The notes below the pieces were generated by a model that was given only the letters and a program-made list of their open reading frames with translations, ran no database searches and was not told the origin of the DNA. Positions 56,147 through 64,000 of a stretch of DNA of 64,000 nucleotides are shown here, in pieces (position 1 is the stretch's first letter; the number at the start of each line of letters is the position of its first letter). The translations under genes were made by a program, and so were the position numbers. The stretch comes from Cordia subcordata (Eukaryota > Streptophyta > Magnoliopsida > Boraginales > Cordiaceae), in the NCBI GenBank assembly GCA_028554755.1, contig JAPTOF010000006.1, positions 17,173,001 to 17,237,000 of the forward strand. Direction: 5' to 3'.

Positions 56147-56875
56147 GAGCCTAATCTCACTACTACTGTCATCACTAGCTTAAGCATTTTGGGTCAGTTG
56201 GTTAGGCTCAAGTGTGGTGGCAGGCCAGTAGTTGGGCCTGGGTCGTTACAGGTGGTATCAGAGCAAGCTCTGGGCAGATTCTACACTGCCTAGGGTTCTG
56301 GGCTGTGGTTCTGTTATTGTGTTTGGGCCTGGGTCGTTATAGGTGGTAACAGAGCAGGCTCTGAGCAGATTGCACGCTGCCTGGGATTCTGGGCTGTGGT
56401 TCTTTTATTGTGTTTGAGCCACGACGAGGACATCGCGTCTTTAAGGGGAGAGTCTGTAACGCCCTATCCCACGTCTATTCTTTGTAAGATTTGTGTGCAC
56501 TTTATAACGGCTTGGGTTCACAACTACTGTCATCACCAGCTTAAGTATTTTGGGCCAGTTGGTTAGGCTCAAGTGTGGTGGCAAGCCAGTAGTTGGGCCT
56601 GGGTCGTTACAGGTGGTATCAGAGCAGGCTCTGGGCAGATTCCACGTTGCTTGGGGTTCTGGGCTGTGGTTCTGTTATTGTGTTTGGGCCGCGATGAGGA
56701 CGTCGCGTCTTTAAGGGGGAGAGTCTGTAACGCCTCATCCCACATCGGTTCTTTGTGAGATTACTTTATAATGACTTGGGTTCACTACTACTGTCATCAC
56801 CAGCTTAAGCATTTTGGGCTAGTTGGTTAGGCTCAAGTATGGTGGCAGGCCAGTAGTTGGGCCTGGGTCGTTACA
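56147..56875 (+). repeat. Tandem array of TRIM-like elements: three LTRs and two internal segments
   Basis: Full LTRs at 56455-56611 and 56726-56875 start TGTAACG and end CGTTACA. A 5'-truncated copy ends at 56250. Between them are internal segments at 56251-56454 and 56612-56725. Each internal segment starts with the primer binding site TGGTATCAGAGC and ends in a purine-rich tract (AAGGGGAGAGTC or AAGGGGGAGAGTC). The LTRs are about 150 bases and the basic internal part only 114 bases, with no coding capacity, as expected for terminal-repeat retrotransposons in miniature. The first internal segment has an extra 90-base internal duplication. Confidence 0.8.
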
Positions 56876-57015
56876 GGTGGTATCAGAGCCAGGTTATGAT
56901 CACTAAGGGACTTAAGTTGGGTTTGGTAGCTCCCTATTTCGCCTAAAAATTTCGTCAAGCATTATTCCTATGATAGTCTGATTTTCAATTATGTGATGGT
57001 TGTATAGGGAAACTA

Positions 57016-58693
57016 ATGGCACCTAAGAAGAAGAGGAGTATTGCTAGTACAAGTCAACCGCCTTTACCTGTGGATGATGATGAGAACATTTCGATAGCTA
57101 ACTTAGCCAGACAACCGTTTGCTCATGAAGAAAGAAAGGACAGCGAGAAAGAACTCGATGGAATAGCTGAAGGCATTTATCAACATTTGGCCCAAAAGAT
57201 TCGTCATGAACCTAGGAATGAGCTTGATGAGCAAACCGCACTAGAGAAGTTCATGAACATGAAACCACCACATTTTCAAGGAGAAAAAGACCCCAAGAGG
57301 CCGAAAGGTGGTTGACTAATATAGAGGGGAAGTTTCATACTCTGAGACTTAGTGAGGACCGGATGGTTCGGTTTACCACTTATAGGATACAGCATTGGAG
57401 TGGTGGAATATGAAACTTGAAGAATTGAATGAAGAGCTACCAGATTGGGCTGGGTTTTGAGAGATGTTTGAGGTTGAATTTTATCCACCAGCTTATCGTA
57501 ACATAAAGGTAGCTGAGTTTGCAAATTTGATACAAGGGGACATGACTGTAGCACAGTACAAGAAGAAATTTGTGGAGCTATCCCATTTTGCTCCATACAC
57601 AATTCCTAATGAGTACGAGAAAGCTAGAAAGTTCGAGAAAGGGTTAAAGGCTGAGATTTGTCTCCATGTTATGTCTCGTCTACATAATACTTTGAAGGAA
57701 GTCATTGAGGCAGCTATTCTAGTGGAACAAGAATTAAATTCGATACAAAAAGCTCATTTTAGCAACAAGAGAAAGGATGGGGGTAGTTCTAGTCATACAA
57801 AAGAAGGGTCATCTAAGAAATAACAAGCTACCAATCAGGGAATGAAGAATGAGGTTAAGTGTTCTAGATGCGGAGGTGGCCATCTTGTTGAACAGTGTCG
57901 ATGGACAGCTGGTTCTTGTTTTCGCTGTGGAGAAAGAGATCACCTTATCAAGGATTGCCCTAAGCTTGCAAATGACGCCAAGAAAAGAGGACAAAAGGAT
58001 GATGGAAAGCAATCACAGAATCGTACCCGGCTTTACACACTTACCCACGGTGATGCTCAAGCTTCTGAGGATGTTGTGTCAGGTACTCTTTATATTGGTT
58101 CAGCATATGCCAATGTCCTTGTTGATTCTGGTTCAAACTACTCTTTTGTGGCCCCATGTTTTGCAACTTTACTTGGCATAACACCTGCACTGCTTGATTC
58201 TGAATTATGTGTCGAGACTCCAGTAGGAACATCTGCTATAACTAATGTTGTGTATAGAGGATGCATAGTCTGAATTGAGAACCATGAATTGCTCTTTGAT
58301 TTAACTGAACTAGAAATGAAGGATTTTGATGTAATCCTTGGGATGAACTGGTTAGCTGCATATCATGGGCACATAGATTGTTTCAAGAAACGTGTGATAT
58401 TTCGTGTCCCTAATAAAGATGAGTTTGTATTTGTTGGAAGGGTACAACAAATGCCTAAGATGGTTTCTGCATGTAAGGCTCAGAAAATGTTAACTAAGGG
58501 TTGTGTTGCATATCTAGCATGTATCGTGGCCCCATCGTTAAAAAAACCTAAGCTAGAAGACATCCCTGTGGTATGTGAGTTTCCAGACGTATTTCCTGAG
58601 GACATCCCAGGGCTTCCTCCAAATAGGGAAATTGAGTTTGAGATCGACTTGGCTCCTGGGACGGCACCTATTTCAAAGGCTCATATCAGATGA
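57016..58693 (+). pseudogene. Chromovirus gag and protease, disrupted
   Basis: Gag starts MAPKKKRSIAST at 57016. It continues through PPHFQGEKDP, a frame shift near 57295, then AERWLTNIEGKF. An open part follows with FYPPAYRNIKVAEFANL and MTVAQYKKKFVELSHFAP (57464-57823). Two zinc knuckles follow: CSRCGGGHLVEQC, one residue short of the usual spacing, and CFRCGERDHLIKDC. The protease has VLVDSGSNYSFV and later ILGMNWLAAYHGHIDC. In-frame stops occur near 57471, 57821 and 58271. A frame shift near 58690 separates it from RT. Confidence 0.9.
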
Positions 58694-61454
58694 CACCTGT
58701 AGAGTTAAAGGAGTTAAAGGTATAATTAGAAGAGTTGCTAGAAAATGGGCAAATTCGCCCTAGTCACCGTGGGGTGCCCTTGTGCTTTTTGTAAAGAAAA
58801 AGAATGGAAGTATGCGCTTGTGCATTGATTATCGAGTGTTGAATAAGGTAACCATCAAGAACAAATATCCTCTTCCGAGGATCGATGACCTGTTCGATCA
58901 GTTGCAAGGAGCCAAGGTGTTCTCAAAAATAGACTTAAGGTCAGGCTATCACCAATTAAGGATCAAGGTAGAAGACATTCCAAAGACAGCATTCAGAACG
59001 AGATATGGTCACTATGAATTCCTGGTGATGTCATTTGGGTTGACCAATGCACCAGCAGCGTTTATGGACTTAATGAATCGAGTGTTTAAGCCTGTTTTAG
59101 ATCAATTTGTGATTGTGTTCATTGATGATATACTTGTATACTCAAAAAACTGGAAGGAGTATGAGACCCATTTGAGGATGGTGTTGCAACTTTTGAGAGA
59201 GAAAGAACTTTATGCAAAACTCAAAAAATGCGAGTTCTGGCTTATAGAGGTGGCCTTTTTAGGGCATGTAATTTCAGAGAAGGGTGTGTCTGTAGACCCC
59301 CAAAAGATCGAAGCTGTGACTAGTTGGCCTACACCCACTACCTTAACAAAAGTACGAAGTTTCTTGGGTTTGGTAGGCTACTATCGTAAGTTTGTGGATA
59401 GTTTTTCTAGTATTGCTACTCCATTGACCCGTCTTATGCGCAAAGGAGTAAAGTTTGCATGGACTCCTGAATGTGAAAAGGCTTTTCAGGAATTAAAGCA
59501 TCGTTTAGTATCGGCGCCTATACTAACATTACCAAATGGTACGGATAGTTTTATTATTTACAGTGATGCATCACATAATAGGTTGGGATGTGTTATAATG
59601 CAACACGATAAGGTCATCGCATATGCATCAAGACAATTAAAAAGTTATGAACAAAATTATCCCACACATGATTTGGAATTGGCAGCAGTTGTTTTTGCTT
59701 TGAAAATATGGAGACATTATCTGTATGGGGCTACTTGTGAGATTTTCACAGATCATCAAAGTTTAAGGTATCTTTTTACACAAAAAGAGTTGAACTTAAG
59801 GCAATGGCGATGGTTGGAGCTTATAAAGGATTATGATCTGAAAATTCAATACCATCCTGGTAAGGCTAACAAAGTGGCAGACGCTCTTAGCAGAAGATCA
59901 CATGGTGGGATGGCTGCGTTGATTATCTCACAAAAGGAGTTGATTGAGGAATTTGATAGAATGAGGATTGAAGTTTTTCAAAAATCTGAGGGGTCTTTAT
60001 TGGCAAATGTTATCATGCAACCCACATTAGTGGAAAGAATTAAGGCAGCACAACAACGAGACCTGTATTTGGAAAGTATTCGGAAGGCAATAGATAGTGG
60101 AAAGAATTCTTATCTTCAAATTCATGATGATGAAACTTTGAGGTTTAGGGGAAGGTTATGTGTTTCTGAGGACCCTCAGATTAGAAGAGAGATTTTAGAA
60201 GAAGCCCATGGATCACAATTTTCTATTCACCCTTGGGGAACCAAGATGTACTGGGATTTGCGGGACCACTTTTGGTGGAGGAACATGAAGAGAGAAATTG
60301 CGGAATATGTCACCAAGTGTCTAACTTGCCAAAAGATTAAGGCATAACATTAGAAGCCATCGGGACCATTACAACCTCTAGACATTCCTGAATGGAAATG
60401 GGAATGTATAGCTATGGATTTTGTGACGGGTTTACCTAGGACATGTGAGAGGAATAACGCTATATGGGTAATTGTTGATAGATTGACCAAATCAGCTCAT
60501 TTTATACCGTTTCAGCTTGGAACATCAATAGAAAACTTAGCAAAGATGTACATTGCAGAAATAGTGAAACTCCATGGGGTGCCAAAGGAAATTGTTTCAG
60601 ATCGAGACACAAGATTTACCTCCCATTTTTGGAGGAGTTTCCATAAAGCAATGGGGACCGAGCAAATGATGAGTTCAGCTTATCATCCCCAAACAGACGG
60701 ACAGAGTGAAATGACAATTTAAAAGTTAGAGGATATGCTACGAGCCTGTGTTTTAGATTTTGGGAAAGGTTGAGACAAGTACCTCACTCTGGTAGAATTT
60801 GCTTATAACAATAGTTACCAAGCAAGCATTAATATGTCTCCGTTTGACGCACTATATGGGAGGAAGTGTTGTACACCTTTATATTGGGATTTGGGTGAGA
60901 AAAAGATTTTAGGACCCTAATTGATTGAAGAGACTAAAGAGAAGGTAAAGATAATTCGGGCTAGGATCAAAGCAGCCCAAGATCGCCAAAAAAGTTGGGC
61001 TGACACTAAGATAAAGAAATTAGAATTTAAGGTAGGGGATCATGTGTTTGTAAGGGTGTCACCAAAGAAGGGGATTATGAGATTTGGAAGTTGGGGAAAG
61101 CTAAGTCCACGATATATTAGACCATTTGAGGTATTGCAAAGACTGGGAGAGGTCGCTTATCGACTTGCCTTGCCACCATCACTTGTAGGGGTGCATGACG
61201 TCTTTCATGTCTCACAACTGAGGAAATATGTGCCAGATTTGAGTCATGTGCTGCGTCATGAGGAAGTGAATGTGGGCAAAGACTTGACTTATGATGAAGA
61301 ACACTTGAAAATCGTGGATCGCAAAGAGCAAATTTTGAGGAGAAGGATTATTCCCTATGTTAAGATCCAATGGAAAGGTCGAACAGAGAGAGAGGCCACG
61401 TGGGCATCAGAAGCTGATACTCGGGAAAAGTATCCATATCTCTTCCAAGATTGA
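58694..61454 (+). pseudogene. Chromovirus RT, RNase H, integrase and chromodomain
   Basis: A 521-codon frame (58782-60347) carries RT ([44 protein letters not shown]), RNase H ([37 protein letters not shown]) and an HHCC zinc-binding domain ([16 protein letters not shown]). After two stops the integrase core continues (MDFVTGLPRT, VSDRDTRFTSHFW, YHPQTDGQSE). Three stops near 60721, 60772 and 60918 follow. The C-terminal part (60921-61454) has KVGDHVFVRVSPKKG, a GPY-like SPRYIRPFEVL, VFHVSQLRKY, and a chromodomain ending EATWASEADTREKYPYLF. The order is standard for plant chromoviruses, which use the chromodomain to target chromatin. Confidence 0.92.
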
Positions 61455-61499
61455 GGTATGTAGTTTCGACGACGAAACTTTTTTTTTAAGGGGGAAGGC

Positions 61500-62640
61500 T
61501 GTAACGTCCCGATATCTTTTAAGTTAGGCTTAGAAAATAATAACAATAATAATAATAATAATAATAAAAGAAAGAGACCTACCTAGAGTAGGTTTCTGAT
61601 TAAAAATAAAATAAAATAAAATTTTGACCTAATATAAGGAAAACTTTTATACGCTCTGCAGAGAAAAACACCTAGGGTTAGGTTGTGAGTTTGCTTTCTA
61701 GTAAGAGGTTTCTGATTAACAGAGGTTTTCACAACAGAAGGTAAGTGGTTAATCCTTACTCTAGTTTATTTAATCTCTCAATTTGTTTTTATTTTATTTT
61801 TTTCGTGTTACTATGTATTGTCAGGATTATCTGAAACTTGAAATTTATTTATGAGGTTAATATATGTAAAAAGAAAAATAACTTTTAGTATTATGAACAG
61901 TGGTGCGAGTACTGCTCATGAACAGTGACACGTCACTGTTCATGGTAATAAGTGAACAATGATAGAAATTGATTTTCATGATTTGTGTTGTTGTCAATTA
62001 TGCATGAAAAAGAAAAGGAAAAAAAAACACTTTTAGTATCATGAATTGTCGATGCAGATTTCAGAAGAGAAAAAAAAAGAAAAGGAAAAGAAACCATGAA
62101 CAGTGGCTCGGTCACTGTTCATGAACAGTGCGCGCGGCACTATTTATGTATAGTGACGGCACTATTCATTTATAGCACGTGGACAGTTATAAAAAAAAAG
62201 AATTTGACTAGTGGTTTGTTTTGTGCTCTTTTTTTACTTCCTCTTTGTAATTATAGTTTCAAATTTTAGATTTTAAAATGATGTCTTCCTTATGATTTTA
62301 TTAAATTAAATGCTGTAGTGGTTCTAGCAAGTAAGATTAAATATTGCATGACCTATGATTTTCAGTATTTCTTTTGAAAAATTGTGAAGTTTAGAATATA
62401 TCCGAATGGCTGCGAACTCAGAACCCTATTGGTGGGGGTTAAACACCAATAACATCAGGATAGTGCACTATCATAAGATTGGAATTCCTCTTGGGCTTTT
62501 GGTGGTTTGAGCTTATCAAACCACACTACGTCAGAACGATGCTACCCGTCTGTAGCCACAGCTACCTTATTGAATATATGACTTTGGTCTTCAATTTGTT
62601 ACTCTCTATGATCATTCATAGAGAAATTGTGAGACGCTAA
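61500..62640 (+). repeat. Chromovirus 3' LTR (3' end missing)
   Basis: It starts TGTAACGTCCCGATATC right after the purine tract. It contains an (AAT)n run (about 61540-61567), a TATA-like CTAATATAAGG near 61630 and a dense cluster of TGAACAGTG motifs forming strong inverted repeats (61890-62160). It also holds a perfect 8-base-stem hairpin at 62604-62623. It lacks a terminal TTACA-type end because Athila pol sequence begins near 62640. It does not match the TRIM-like LTR on the 5' side beyond the first seven bases. Confidence 0.75.
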
Positions 62641-64000
62641 CCATATCGTGTGTCCCTTGTCTAGGATCTTAGGACAAGATATCCCCTTTGAGTTTGATAA
62701 TGAGTGTGTTAGAGCTTTTGATAGCTTAATCCTTATTATTCTCCTCCCTAATCATTCAGCCACCTGATTGCAGTCCCCCATTTAAGGTTATGCGTAATGC
62801 ATCTGATTATGCGATAGGAGCTGTTTTAGAATAAAGGCATGATAGGGTGCCCCATATAGTGTATTGTTCTAGTAAAATTCTTGATAAGGCCCCAAAGAAC
62901 TACGTAAACACAAAAAAAGATCTTCTAGCTATTATCTTCTCCTTTGACAAGTTTAGGTCGTACATCCTAGGGTTCAAGGTGATAGTCTACACTGATCATG
63001 CAGTGTTGAGGTACCTTTCAGCGAAGAAAGAGTCTAAGCCCCGCTTGATTAGGTGGATACTCTTTCTTCAAGAGTTTGGCATTAAAATCCAAGACAAAAA
63101 GGGTAGTGAGAATTTGGTTGCGGACCATTTGTCCCGTCTTATGAGTGAGTCTTGTAGTGATCCATCTCCTCTTCGTGATTCCTTTTCGGATGAGCAATTG
63201 TTTGCCGTCTCTAATTACACACTGTGGTTCACATTGTTAATTATCTTGCAATAGGGTGTTTTCCTCCTATTGGGAAAAGAGAGAGAGAGAGAGATAAGTT
63301 CCTAGCACAAGTAAGACATTTCTTTTGGGAGGATCCCTATCTTTTCAAGGTGTGTGCAAATCAAGTGATTCACCGGTGTATGCCCAAGGACGAGTTTGAG
63401 AATGTGTTGAGTATGCGTCACAATGAGGGATATAGAAGGCATTTTAATGGAAAGAAGACTACTGTGAAGGTCTTGCAAAATGGATTCTTCTGGCCCATTC
63501 TTTTTAAGGATGTCTAAGAGTATTGTAAAAAGTGTGTTAGATATCAACAACATGGGTCCATCTCTAGGAGAAACATGATATCCTTATCCCCTATTCTTTC
63601 ATATACCCCTATGCCCTATTCTTCCATGTGAGTTATTTGATGTTTGGGGAATCAATTTCATAGGTCCATTTCTACCTTCTTTTGGGTTGAGGTTATTCCC
63701 ACACGCACCAATGACCATAGGGTAGTGGTGAAGTTGATTAAAGAGAACATTTTATCTAGATTTAGAGTCCCTAGGGTTTTGATTAGTGATGGTGGTTTGC
63801 ATTTTCATCATAGGACATTTGAGGCCTTGTTGAGGAGATATTCGGTCACCCATAAGGCTGCTAGTCCTTATCACCCGCAAACAAATGGACAAGTAAAGGT
63901 GTCCAATAAGGAGATTAAGCACATTTTAGAGAAAACAGTTAGGCTCGATAAGAGAGATTGGTTTATTATGTTGAATGATGCTTTGTGGGCCTATCGTACT
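62641..64000 (+). pseudogene. Athila-type pol fragment (late RT, RNase H, integrase)
   Basis: Homology with Athila-1 begins around TCCCTTGTCTAGG (62661) and runs past the window end. In order: the RT-RNase H junction (QDIPFEFDNECVRAF) and RNase H (ASDYAIGAVL, a stop, [42 protein letters not shown], to 63254). A shift precedes [20 protein letters not shown]. Zinc-binding and integrase parts follow with RVPRVLISDGGLHFHHRT and SPYHPQTNGQ. About 15 codons of the integrase core are deleted near 63680. It is opposite in orientation to Athila-1 and more decayed. Confidence 0.88.

Larger units (their letters stand above)
56876..62640 (+). mobile_element. Tekay/Del-type chromovirus with 5' LTR replaced by a TRIM-like LTR
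   Basis: The plus-strand Ty3/gypsy internal region begins with the primer binding site TGGTATCAGAGCC right after a TRIM-like LTR. It encodes gag, two zinc knuckles, protease, RT, RNase H, integrase and a C-terminal chromodomain. It ends in a purine tract (AAGGGGGAAGG, about 61488-61498) and a different, longer 3' LTR starting TGTAACGTCCCG at 61500. The 3' LTR is cut near 62640 by Athila sequence. The lineage call rests on the RT motif [15 protein letters not shown] and the chromodomain. Confidence 0.85.

Noticed and set aside
56170..56240. Possible 5S rRNA-derived (Cassandra-like) promoter in the TRIM LTR
   Set aside because: AGCTTAAGC followed by TTGGGC faintly recalls 5S rDNA box A, but the rest of the 5S promoter is not present and similar strings are common in plant LTRs.
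56573..56758. Open frame beginning MWWQASSWAW in the TRIM-like array
   Set aside because: It spans an LTR and an internal segment of a non-coding miniature element, with no homologue I recognise, and is best explained by chance.

Overview
The window is a piece of a plant nuclear genome, almost certainly a eudicot. It holds one recognisable host gene, a complete phytoene desaturase (PDS) with 14 coding exons on the minus strand (15606-23028). Most of the rest is transposable-element sequence. I see no prokaryotic features, CRISPR array, rRNA or tRNA gene. Nearly every pol ORF is broken by stops or frameshifts, so these are pseudogenes.

Left arm (1-15.4 kb). An Athila-type LTR (1-554, plus orientation) sits inside the 3' LTR of a long-LTR Ty1/copia element, here called Copia-3 (555-9005, minus). 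Copia-3 itself abuts older Athila-like LTR sequence (9006-11638). Next come the tail and 3' LTR of a plus-strand copia (Copia-4, 11639-13029), a homopolymer-rich spacer, and a decayed L1-type LINE whose 3' end stops just short of the PDS 3' UTR.

PDS (15.4-23.8 kb). All 13 coding introns are GT-AG. The exons join to 585 codons including the stop, with no disruption. The 5' side suggests a UTR intron and a small leader stem-loop. From 24 to 26.6 kb the sequence is AT-rich with a TA/CATA microsatellite.

Middle (26.6-41.7 kb). A three-level nest: Copia-5 (LTR at 26588-27130, minus) is split by a CACTA-like element (28248-37858), which is split by Copia-1 (28363-33923, TSD CATGA). Copia-1 is the youngest of the three; its LTRs differ by about 2 percent.

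Right arm (41.7-64 kb). Copia-2, an older relative of Copia-1, is split by a full-length Athila-type element (Athila-1, 43594-54519, TSD CTGCC). Copia-2 is cut off inside gag and joined to a tandem array of TRIM-like LTRs (56147-56875). That array runs, exactly at a shared primer binding site, into a Tekay/Del-type chromovirus (56876-about 62640, plus) that has a different 3' LTR. A partial Athila pol (plus) fills the end.

No undescribed biochemical system is evident. The strongest unusual signals are the TRIM/chromovirus fusion at the primer binding site, palindromes just upstream of the Athila TATA box, a hairpin-forming motif cluster in the chromovirus 3' LTR, and a W-box-like cluster in the Copia-1 leader. 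Element numbers and names are mine. Lineage assignments rest on remembered motif resemblance, not searches.
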